From: Clostridia bacterium
GTDB lineage: Bacteria; Bacillota_A; Clostridia; Oscillospirales; CAG-272
DNA: 6,306 bases
Assembly (NCBI GenBank): GCA_017457545.1
Contig: JAFTHF010000199.1
Coordinates: 1 to 6,306, forward strand
Reading direction: 5' to 3'
Shown: positions 1-4,936 of the stretch, piece by piece
Numbering within the stretch: the stretch's first letter is position 1
Layout: every line of letters starts with the position of its first letter
The notes under the pieces: model-generated
The model's database searches: none
Seen by the model: the letters and a program-made list of their open reading frames with translations, nothing else
Told to the model about the DNA's origin: nothing
Position numbers and translations under genes: made by a program

Positions 1-1
1 G

Positions 2-130
2 AACGGGGAGACGGTAGATGTTGGTGATAATTTTTCAAACTGCTGCTACTGGCCGGGAGACGATAACGGAGATCCTGATACTACGTGTGGGTGTAACTGC
101 TTCACGGAAATAATAATCACGGAGGGTTAG
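2..130 (+). CDS. Minor head protein (phage Mu gpF / SPP1 gp7-like), C-terminal end only
   Basis: This is a partial gene: the frame is open from the window edge and stops at TAG 128-130, leaving 42 residues. They contain GE-V-VG-NFSN followed by Y-PGD and a short acidic stretch. This matches the usual C-terminus of Mu gpF-like minor head proteins, in which an N-G-E-x-V segment leads to 'FSNGLxYPGD' and ends in a conserved N-C-R-C-type motif. In that family the protein sits inside the head near the portal and acts in head assembly or DNA packaging and ejection. Here the ending is unusually cysteine-rich: Cys-Cys at residues 14-15 of the fragment and Cys-Gly-Cys-Asn-Cys at 29-33. The position directly upstream of the prohead protease fits the usual portal, minor head protein, protease, capsid order. 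The catalytic or structural core lies outside the window, so the identification rests on the tail motif and the context. Confidence 0.82.
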   Translation, partial: NGETVDVGDNFSNCCYWPGDDNGDPDTTCGCNCFTEIIITEG

Positions 131-133
131 AGC

Positions 134-817
134 ATGAAATACAAAGAGGTAAATGTAAATTACAAAGATGAGGGCAGCGGTTCGCTGGAGGGCTATGCGT
201 CAACGTGGATCAGGCAGCCTGACAGCTACGGCGATGTAGTAAAGCAGGGAGCCTTTACCGGCACGCTTAAAGACAGGTGGAACGGCGGCAAAGGCATACC
301 TCTGCTGTGGGCGCATCAGATGAACAACATAAGTGCATTTATCGGCACTGCAGATGCTGATGAAGATGAAAAGGGTCTACATTTTGTGGCTAAATTCGAT
401 GATACGGAGGAGGCGCAGCGTGTCAGATCGCTGTATAAAGACGGGAGACTTAAAAAGTTTTCGTTTGCGTATGATATAAAGGATGAGGGACCCGTTGAGC
501 TTGAAGACGGAACAAAAGCCAACGAATTAAGGGAGCTTGACCTTTATGAGATATCATGCGTCACCGTTCCGGCAAATGATGATGCAGGGGTACTTGATGT
601 CAAGTCGGGCAGACGTAACCGCAAATCTGACGAAGATACGATCAAACAGATCATAAGCCTTGCTAATTCACTACTGGATAGCGAGGATGATGATAATGCA
701 GAGGATGACCCGGACGGCAATCCGGCAGGAGAGGACTCAAAGGGCGTTAATGCAGAAAAGAAACAGGAACTTTTAGACATGATCAAGAATATGGAGGATC
801 AGAAAAATGAGCATTAA
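134..817 (+). CDS. HK97-family prohead maturation protease
   Basis: This 227-residue protein is the serine protease that is packaged in the prohead, cleaves the scaffolding region from the capsid protein and then digests itself. The family signature is present in order: an N-terminal 'LEGYAS' strand (residues 18-23), D34 with 'GAF' at 39-41 (the D-x-x-x-x-GAF pattern), 'PLLWAHQ' with candidate catalytic His61, 'KKFSFAY' with candidate nucleophile Ser110, and 'LYEISCVTVPAN' (137-148) with Glu139. His and Ser are the conserved catalytic pair of this herpesvirus-assemblin-like fold. Glu139 as third member is inferred from its conserved place. After about residue 155 the protein leaves the core domain and continues as an acidic linker (183-202, Asp/Glu-rich) and a predicted terminal helix (208-224). 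The ATG at 134 has GGAGG at 121-125 with 8 nt spacing and follows the upstream stop by 3 nt. The gene overlaps the capsid gene by 11 nt, the normal arrangement. Confidence 0.95.
   Translation: MKYKEVNVNYKDEGSGSLEGYASTWIRQPDSYGDVVKQGAFTGTLKDRWNGGKGIPLLWAHQMNNISAFIGTADADEDEKGLHFVAKFDDTEEAQRVRSLYKDGRLKKFSFAYDIKDEGPVELEDGTKANELRELDLYEISCVTVPANDDAGVLDVKSGRRNRKSDEDTIKQIISLANSLLDSEDDDNAEDDPDGNPAGEDSKGVNAEKKQELLDMIKNMEDQKNEH
793..797 (+). promoter_or_regulatory. Ribosome binding site of the capsid gene, inside the protease coding region
   Basis: GGAGG lies 9 nt before the ATG at 807 and within the last codons of the protease gene. It fixes the capsid start and gives this highly needed protein its own strong initiation signal despite the 11-nt overlap. 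Confidence 0.8.
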
Positions 818-1925
818 AGAGACGCTTAACGCAAAGCAGAAGGAACTTAAGGCACTCGAAGGACAGATACAGAATGAGGATACCGAGGCGATCGAGAAAG
901 GCGCACAGCTTGCCGATGAGATCAGGGAGCTCGAGGGCAAGATCGAGGCGGCGGAGAAGGCGGTAAACGCACTGAAGTCCATCGGTGATGGTGGAAACAA
1001 TGAAGGTGCACCCGAGAAGGAAGAAAAGGGACTGCACGCTGCCATCAAGTCCATGGACATGGCAAGCCTGAAAAAGCAGAAGGGCGCGATAAGTGTTAAC
1101 GTCAAGGCAAATACCGACGTGGCATCAAGCACCACGGAGCAGACCTACGACCACAACGTCGTAGATCCGCAGGTAGCACTCAATGTCAGACAGATATTCG
1201 GGCAGGAGTCCATATCTACCAACGCACTGACATATTATGTACTGGGTGCTATAGAGGGCGTGATAGGAACAGTGGCAGAGGGAGCGACAAAGCCGCAGAT
1301 CAATATACCCTACACTCCCAAAACGGCAGCACTGTCAAAGATAGCTGCATACTTCAAGGAGACGGATGAGCTGCTTCTTGACAATCCCTTCCTTGAGAGC
1401 GCAATCCGCAACCGTGGCATCTATGAGTTTAACAAGGTCGAAGAAAACTACCTGATCACCACACTACTCGGGACCAGCGGAGTACAGATAGGCGGTACTA
1501 CTATCGACTTTGACACGATACTTGCGGCAAAGCAGGATATCATGGCAGATACCGGATACACCGCTGATGCGCTTGTGATCAATCCGGCTGATTACGCGAC
1601 ATTGCTTCAGAGCAAAGATCAGAATAAACAGTACCTGCTCGGCGGCCCTGCTTATGGCAGCTATGGCAACGGCTCATACAGCTCCAACCCCCGTATATGG
1701 GGTCTGACCGTAGTGGAGTCTGCCGCCATGACACAGGGCAAAGCAGTGGTCGGTGCTTACAAGGTAGGCGCATCTGTCGTAACTAAGGCAGGAGAGGGTT
1801 TCCGTGTAGAGGTGTCCAACAGTAACGAGGATGACTTTATCAATAACCGTGTCACCGTAAGGCTCGAGGAAAGGTTGCTGGTGGTAGTCAGAGTTCCTGC
1901 GGCATTCTCAATCATCGGTCAGTAA
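807..1925 (+). CDS. Major capsid protein, HK97 fold, with N-terminal scaffolding (delta) domain
   Basis: This 372-residue protein forms the icosahedral shell. Residues 2-58 are a Lys/Glu/Ala-rich predicted coiled coil of the delta-domain type, which acts as built-in scaffold. A charged, glycine-rich linker follows (59-75). The HK97-fold core begins around residue 105-125. Recognisable family landmarks are 'EGATKPQ' (158-164), followed by an alternating strand, 'ETDELLLDNPFLESAI' (185-200), the spine-helix region to about 222, 'INPADYATLLQSKDQ' (258-272), 'WGLTVVES' (298-305), and a C-terminal 'VRLEERLLVVVRVPAAF' (351-367). The protease encoded just upstream probably cuts somewhere between residues 85 and 105, near the 'KKQKGA' stretch at 89-94, but the exact bond cannot be read from sequence. 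The ATG at 807 lies inside the protease gene, with GGAGG at 793-797 and 9 nt spacing. I did not try to locate HK97-style crosslinking residues. Confidence 0.97.
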   Translation: MSIKETLNAKQKELKALEGQIQNEDTEAIEKGAQLADEIRELEGKIEAAEKAVNALKSIGDGGNNEGAPEKEEKGLHAAIKSMDMASLKKQKGAISVNVKANTDVASSTTEQTYDHNVVDPQVALNVRQIFGQESISTNALTYYVLGAIEGVIGTVAEGATKPQINIPYTPKTAALSKIAAYFKETDELLLDNPFLESAIRNRGIYEFNKVEENYLITTLLGTSGVQIGGTTIDFDTILAAKQDIMADTGYTADALVINPADYATLLQSKDQNKQYLLGGPAYGSYGNGSYSSNPRIWGLTVVESAAMTQGKAVVGAYKVGASVVTKAGEGFRVEVSNSNEDDFINNRVTVRLEERLLVVVRVPAAFSIIGQ

Positions 1926-1929
1926 ATTT

Positions 1930-1955
1930 GCATGGGGGGCGGCAACGCCCCCTGC
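1930..1955 (+). promoter_or_regulatory. Stable GC-rich hairpin with GCAA tetraloop downstream of the capsid gene
   Basis: Bases 1935-1941 pair with 1946-1952 as seven continuous GC pairs closed by a GCAA (GNRA-type) tetraloop at 1942-1945. The stem can be lengthened either by G-U wobbles at 1933-1934 with 1953-1954, or by bulging 1933-1934 and pairing 1930-1932 with 1953-1955. Only three Us follow (1956-1958, then A), so it is a poor intrinsic terminator. The gap between the capsid stop and the next gene is 45 nt, the longest in the window, and it is mostly this hairpin. Plausible roles are partial attenuation, protection of the capsid mRNA 3' end, or an RNase processing block. The structure is visible; the role is inference. 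Confidence 0.6.
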
Positions 1956-1960
1956 TTTAT

Positions 1961-1967
1961 GAGGTGA
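1961..1967 (+). promoter_or_regulatory. Ribosome binding site of the 52-residue gene
   Basis: GAGGTGA matches seven consecutive bases of the complement of the 16S rRNA 3' end. Its GAGG core ends 6 nt before the ATG at 1971. This is the main evidence that the short reading frame after the capsid gene is translated. Confidence 0.75.
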
Positions 1968-1970
1968 GAT

Positions 1971-2129
1971 ATGAAAAAATATAAAATGCCTAACGGCAGG
2001 ATGTACCAGTTTGCCGACTCAGACGTACCTAACGGAGCCGTCCCCATTGAGACGGTCAAGCCGGAGGTTAAAGAAGAAGCAAAGGCGGTCACACCTGCAA
2101 ACAAAGCAAGGAAAGTGAGCAAGAAATGA
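1971..2129 (+). CDS. Small basic protein of unknown function between capsid and head-tail connector
   Basis: This short reading frame encodes 52 residues. The first half ('KMPNGRMYQFADSDVPNGA', residues 5-23) looks like a small compact segment with aromatic and Asn-Gly turns. The second half (30-52) is lysine-, alanine- and valine-rich and probably disordered, ending in Ser-Lys-Lys. No cysteine, signal peptide or membrane segment is present. Support for it being real: a strong GAGGTGA site at proper spacing, an ATG start, a TGA stop that overlaps the next gene's ATG in an ATGA junction, and otherwise empty space in a tightly packed operon. I do not recognise the family. Small Lys-rich proteins are common at this position, right after the capsid gene, in phages of Gram-positive hosts, so a head-associated or accessory role is possible but not shown. 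Confidence 0.75.
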   Translation: MKKYKMPNGRMYQFADSDVPNGAVPIETVKPEVKEEAKAVTPANKARKVSKK

Positions 2130-2740
2130 CACTGACAAGCTGGGGCTATTCGATATCCGAAGAGCCGGGAAACTTCATAACCACAGAGGAATACGACGCT
2201 TACACCGGGGGAAAGTACACCGGGGATGTCAGAATAGACAGCGGAATAATATCAGCATCACAGGCTATCCGCAATTATTGCGGCTGGCATATATACCCGT
2301 CCCTTGAATGCTGCATGAAAGCCACCTTTTTCGATAAAAGGGTGAGCAGGGTTGACGGCGGCATGCTCATACAGCTTCCCGCCGCTTTCGTCTCGCGGAT
2401 CATATCTGTCAGGATAGCAGGCTCGGAAACTGACAAATATTTTCTTGAGACCAATGGGATATTAAGGATATATGAGCTGAACACGGCATTATATGCATAC
2501 AGCGAGATAGAGGTGGTATATATGGCAGGTATACCTGACGGCGAGATAGGAGCGGTCAGGGAATTGACCGCAACGCTTATCACCCACGCATTAGCTCAGT
2601 CTTATGGCGTAACCTCTGAAGCTGCCGGAGGTGTGTCTGTGACCTACAATAACAGCTATTCCAACGGCGGACAGGCAGGGGTGATTGACGACTATGCTAA
2701 AGGCATCCTTACGCATTACAGGTTGCAGGGGGTGTTCTAA
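2126..2740 (+). CDS. Head-tail connector (adaptor) protein, HK97 gp6 / SPP1 gp15-like
   Basis: This 204-residue protein is predicted to form the ring that binds under the portal after packaging. The most telling segment is 'SASQAIRNYCGWHIYPS' (43-59), the N-terminal helix followed by Cys-Gly-Trp-His that typifies this connector group. Next are beta strands around 'MLIQLPAAFVSRIISVRI' (80-97), the strand 'EIEVVYMAGIP' (128-138), a long helix (142-160) and a closing 'GVSVTY...' strand (169-174) with a final helix 'IDDYAKGILTHYRL' (187-200). The first 36 residues precede the usual domain and include an odd Gly/Tyr-rich patch. The gene starts by an ATGA overlap with the 52-residue gene and has only a distant AAGG (2108-2111), so translation is probably coupled. 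It ends in TAATG, sharing one base with the next gene. Confidence 0.87.
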   Translation: MTLTSWGYSISEEPGNFITTEEYDAYTGGKYTGDVRIDSGIISASQAIRNYCGWHIYPSLECCMKATFFDKRVSRVDGGMLIQLPAAFVSRIISVRIAGSETDKYFLETNGILRIYELNTALYAYSEIEVVYMAGIPDGEIGAVRELTATLITHALAQSYGVTSEAAGGVSVTYNNSYSNGGQAGVIDDYAKGILTHYRLQGVF

Positions 2741-3081
2741 TGGTTGCTACATTCGCAAATGATACAGTCACCCGGATAAGACCGGGCATCAAGACGGAGC
2801 GAGGATCAGAGACACCCGACTGGGATAATCCCGAAAGCGAGATTGAGATAAACCAATGCTCGATACAGCCAGCAAGCACTTCACTGTCGCTTGACGGGCG
2901 TGTACTTGCGGTGATGGACGGACTCACGGTCTATGTACCGTACGGCTCTGACGTTAAAGCCGGAGATCATATAGTAGCTGACGGCGAAACCTATGAGATC
3001 AACGGTGAGCCGAGAGCGTGGAAGTCACCGACGGGCAACCGCTCCAACATACAGCTTAATCTTGTGAGGTGGACGGGATGA
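2740..3081 (+). CDS. Head-closure / head-to-tail stopper protein
   Basis: This 113-residue small beta-barrel-type neck protein is predicted to plug the channel below the connector ring, as SPP1 gp16-type stoppers do. The pattern matches phage stopper proteins: 'DWDNP' (27-31), 'CSIQPAST' (40-47), 'DGR' (52-54), a strand 'LTVYVPYGSDVKAGDHI' (62-78), then 'VADGETYEINGEPRAW' (79-94) and the closing strand 'NIQLNLVRWTG' (103-113). Length is normal for the family. The ATG at 2740 uses AGGGGG at 2727-2732, 7 nt upstream, and shares its first base with the connector stop codon. Its own stop is in an ATGA overlap with the next gene. The position between connector and gp10-like gene supports the call. 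The sequence alone would be moderately diagnostic. Confidence 0.8.
   Translation: MVATFANDTVTRIRPGIKTERGSETPDWDNPESEIEINQCSIQPASTSLSLDGRVLAVMDGLTVYVPYGSDVKAGDHIVADGETYEINGEPRAWKSPTGNRSNIQLNLVRWTG
3066..3071 (+). promoter_or_regulatory. Ribosome binding site that selects ATG 3078 over GTG 3069
   Basis: GAGGTG lies inside the end of the stopper gene. Its GAGG core is 8 nt before ATG 3078 but overlaps the GTG at 3069, so it favours the later start. Confidence 0.7.
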
Positions 3082-3341
3082 AGCAGGTGGAGATCAAGTT
3101 TATATCAGACGGGTTCAAAGCTATCTTGCAGTCGGACGGGACAAAAGCACTCGTTGCCAGTGCTGCCGAAAAAATCCAGGCATCAGCAAATAGCGGCGTA
3201 GAGGGCGACGGCTTTACCGCAAAGACATGGATGGGCGGATACGGTGGCGGCCGCTGGATAGCATCAGTGACATCTGCAGACCGTGCGGCAGCGGTAGCTG
3301 AATCTGAAAACAAGGCACTCTCAAAGGCGGTGCATCCATGA
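3078..3341 (+). CDS. Short neck / minor tail protein, HK97 gp10-like
   Basis: This 87-residue protein starts with a strand-helix unit 'VEIKFISDGFKAILQSDG' (4-21), then an Ala-rich helix (24-38), a glycine-rich loop (40-59) and a strand 'WIASVTSADRAAAVAE' (60-75) leading into 'NKALSKAVHP'. Shape and place match the short HK97-gp10-like proteins that stand between stopper and tail terminator in many siphoviruses and probably act at the head-tail joint. The match is by pattern and synteny, so function is less sure than for its neighbours. The ATG at 3078 is preferred: it forms ATGA with the preceding stop and has GAGG at 3066-3069 with 8 nt spacing. A GTG at 3069 would add three residues (Met-Asp-Gly) but falls inside that ribosome site. 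Confidence 0.72.
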   Translation: MKQVEIKFISDGFKAILQSDGTKALVASAAEKIQASANSGVEGDGFTAKTWMGGYGGGRWIASVTSADRAAAVAESENKALSKAVHP

Positions 3342-3727
3342 GGATCAAAAGACAGATAGACGTTGAAGACGAAATAAGACAGGCACTGTCAGAGTATATC
3401 ACGGCATATTGCAGACCGTTGCCTGCAAAATTCAAAATGCCCTGCATCCTCATTCAACAGGTAGGCGGTACGGATGAAGATACCATCGACACGTTCAATG
3501 TAGTGCTTGACGCACGGGCAAAAACCGAAGCTGAAGCAATGGAAACATTGCGGAATGCTGTAGGGATAACTAAAGAGATAGCGAACAGGGGCAATACAGC
3601 ACTCCGCTATGCATCTATTAACTCATCGGGCTCATGGGGGAATGACCCCGCAAGACCTGATATTGCAATGTGTTCCGCTACCTTACGGGTAGTGGCACAT
3701 CAGGAAGATCACACCATAGGAGGATAA
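3338..3727 (+). CDS. Tail terminator-like protein
   Basis: This 129-residue protein is predicted to form the ring that stops tail-tube growth and joins the tail to the neck. It has the usual order: an N-terminal helix (8-21), 'RPLPAKFKMPCILIQQVGG' (26-44) in which the last strand is the family's 'P-x-x-L-I-x-x-x-GG' element, a strand-helix unit 'FNVVLDARAKTEAEAMETL' (53-71), and a final strand 'ARPDIAMCSATLRVVAH' (105-121). This alternating alpha/beta plan, the length and the location directly before the major tail protein all fit. It starts in an ATGA overlap with the gp10-like gene and has AAAGG (3323-3327) 10 nt upstream. A general 'minor tail protein' label is the conservative alternative. 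Confidence 0.77.
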   Translation: MRIKRQIDVEDEIRQALSEYITAYCRPLPAKFKMPCILIQQVGGTDEDTIDTFNVVLDARAKTEAEAMETLRNAVGITKEIANRGNTALRYASINSSGSWGNDPARPDIAMCSATLRVVAHQEDHTIGG

Positions 3728-3731
3728 AAAA

Positions 3732-4499
3732 ATGGCTTCAAATGATGTAAAACTCGGACTTGGGCGGCAGACTGGCATGTTTTTTCATGCACCAAAAGGC
3801 ACGGCATTGCCTGAGTACCCGGTGGATCCTGCAATCGTAGGAGAGAACGGAGACGGGACAACAACGGAAACCTTTACGGCTACCGCAGCACAAACAGATT
3901 TCACACTCGGATATACTCCGAACGCAATCGCAAGCGTAAAGGTGAACGGCAAGGCTACGACAGCATACACCGTAAGCGGCAACACCCTCACATATTCGGG
4001 CGATGAGCTTCAGGACAACGATGTGGTGGAGGTGACCGTATATGTGAGCGCATGGAAGAGGGCAGGAGATGTAACCTCTGACGGCATCACGCTCACAATG
4101 GACAAGTCCACGGAGGATCTCAAGAACTGGGCAAACAAGATAAAAAGATCCATCATGTCAGAGCATACCGAGTCAATATCGTGCCCGATCATGGACACTA
4201 CAGAGGAGACCATGAAGATCGTAGTAGGCGAGCGCAACGTGAACATCACCCCGGCGAACGCGAACCACGGCAAGCTCATAGCGGTAAATCTTTCAGATTC
4301 ATCACTGCCCGATGAGGAGGCTTTCCTGTTCCTCATGAAAGACGGTGATGACGCTATCGCTATCGGCTGTGAGGACGGGCAGATCACGGAGGTATCCGAT
4401 GTCACATTTGCCCCCGAGAGCGCAATAAACTGGACAACCACAATCAAGGGACTTGGCAACGGTTGGCAGATGATCCTTGACGACGGGCAGACAATCTAA
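3732..4499 (+). CDS. Major tail (tube) protein with an apparent inserted beta domain
   Basis: This 255-residue protein is the tube subunit, present in many copies per tail. Core signatures are 'GRQTGMFFHAPKGTALPEYP' (11-30), 'GDVTSDGITLTMDKSTEDLK' (112-131) with 'NWAN' (132-135), 'SEHTESISCPIMDTTEET' (143-160), 'HGKLIAVNLSDSSLPDEEA' (179-197), 'FLFLMKDGDDAIAIGC' (198-213) and 'FAPESAINWTT' (226-236). This is a well-known actinophage/Firmicute phage tail-tube family. Between 'LPEYP' and 'WKRAGDV', where relatives as I remember them run almost directly together, there are about 70 extra residues forming a small beta domain (listed separately). The start is secure: AGGAGG at 3718-3723 with 8 nt spacing, the strongest ribosome site in the window and suited to a high-copy protein. 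The gene stands 4 nt after the terminator stop and 9 nt before the chaperone gene. Confidence 0.93.
   Translation: MASNDVKLGLGRQTGMFFHAPKGTALPEYPVDPAIVGENGDGTTTETFTATAAQTDFTLGYTPNAIASVKVNGKATTAYTVSGNTLTYSGDELQDNDVVEVTVYVSAWKRAGDVTSDGITLTMDKSTEDLKNWANKIKRSIMSEHTESISCPIMDTTEETMKIVVGERNVNITPANANHGKLIAVNLSDSSLPDEEAFLFLMKDGDDAIAIGCEDGQITEVSDVTFAPESAINWTTTIKGLGNGWQMILDDGQTI
3843..4049 (+). other. Inserted tail-fibre-like beta domain within the major tail protein (residues about 38-106)
   Basis: The segment reads as a run of short strands: 'TETFTATAAQTDFTLGYTP' (45-63), 'AIASVKVNGKA' (65-75), 'AYTVSGNTLTYSG' (78-90), 'DNDVVEVTVYVS' (95-106). The pattern F-x-A-T-A-x-Q-T-x-F-T-L, then V-x-V-N-G, then Y-T-V, then G/D-D-V-V-E-V resembles a small beta-sandwich module common in phage tail fibres and other surface proteins. 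The pattern is visible. That it projects from the tube surface and touches host glycans or the cell surface is inference. I saw no direct repeats at the nucleotide edges. Confidence 0.65.
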
Positions 4500-4508
4500 G
4501 GAGAGAAC

Positions 4509-4901
4509 ATGGGGAAGATCAAGATAGAAGTACCTATAGAATCACCGGAGCACAAAGCCTGGAGGGCGAAGGTCAGGGAGCTTACGAAAGAAGCCCCAGA
4601 CAAACGCTCCGATGAGACATGGGATGAGATAGCAGATCTTGAAGAAAATGAGCCAGCATACGGCAGAGGCTCAAGACGCTTCTATATCCCGGAGATAAGC
4701 AGTATGCCGGCATCAGAGATACAGAGACTGCCGGGGGAGCTGTTCAAGGATTCGACAAAGACCACCTTCAAGGATGGATACAGGATAGTAGCTGAGATCC
4801 TCAAGCTATACATCCCTACCAGTGCGGTCGAAGCTCTTACCATTGACCAGCTTAAGCAGATAGGCCAGACCATGAGGACATCAAAGATGGGGGAATCTTA
4901 A
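4509..4901 (+). CDS. Tail assembly chaperone, zero-frame product (lambda gpG-like)
   Basis: This 130-residue acidic/helical protein lies between the tube and tape measure genes. At this place siphoviruses encode the chaperone that coats the tape measure during tail assembly and is absent from the virion. Features are a charged N-terminal part rich in Glu and Lys (1-50), 'YGRGSRRFYIPEISSMPAS' (51-69), and predicted helices at 90-101 and 112-123. The ATG at 4509 follows AGGAG at 4499-4503 with 5 nt spacing. The last two codons before the TAA at 4899-4901 follow the slippery site, so ribosomes that do not slip finish here with Gly-Glu-Ser. No enzyme motif is present. Assignment rests on position plus the frameshift arrangement and on the downstream half, which is more recognisable. 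Confidence 0.87.
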   Translation: MGKIKIEVPIESPEHKAWRAKVRELTKEAPDKRSDETWDEIADLEENEPAYGRGSRRFYIPEISSMPASEIQRLPGELFKDSTKTTFKDGYRIVAEILKLYIPTSAVEALTIDQLKQIGQTMRTSKMGES

Positions 4902-4936
4902 GCCTTGCCCCGATACTCATAGAACACGGCAAGGCT
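4874..4936 (+). promoter_or_regulatory. Programmed -1 ribosomal frameshift signal
   Basis: Three elements line up. GAGGA at 4874-4878 is an SD-like stimulator 10 nt before the slip site. The slip site is G-GGG-GAA at 4889-4895 in the chaperone's zero frame. The P-site Gly codon GGG re-pairs perfectly after a one-base backward move, and the A-site Glu tRNA can read GGA with one G-U wobble. After a 5-nt spacer (4896-4900) comes a perfect 9-bp stem, 4901-4909 with 4928-4936, and an 18-nt loop. The arrangement resembles the E. coli dnaX signal. The only overlap between the two open frames is 4856-4901, so any slip must occur there. Confidence 0.88.

Noticed and set aside
773..1135. Two minus-strand frames opposite the capsid gene's N-terminal coiled coil
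   Set aside because: The Phe/Ser/Leu-rich composition is the expected mirror of Glu/Lys/Ala codons. The apparent hydrophobicity is an artefact, not a membrane protein.
1930..1960. Intrinsic terminator ending the head operon
   Set aside because: The hairpin is strong but only three Us follow, and the neck genes continue at once without a visible promoter. A full stop here is unlikely, though partial termination is possible.
3069..3077. GTG start for the gp10-like gene, adding three residues
   Set aside because: It overlaps the GAGGTG ribosome site that is correctly spaced for ATG 3078, and the ATGA junction matches the neighbouring genes.
3634..3655. A second ATGGGGGAAT followed by CCCC, resembling the slippery site and a hairpin, in the tail terminator gene
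   Set aside because: In that gene's frame the bases read Trp-Gly-Asn. The heptamer does not fit X-XXY-YYZ, a -1 slip meets TGA at once, and the stem is only four pairs.
4010..4459. A 149-codon minus-strand frame over the major tail protein
   Set aside because: It is the complement of a well-supported gene, with low-complexity Ser/Val composition and no family resemblance.
4704..4713. Ten-base palindrome ATGCCGGCAT as an operator site
   Set aside because: It is a single short palindrome inside coding sequence with no second copy or promoter near it, and is expected by chance.
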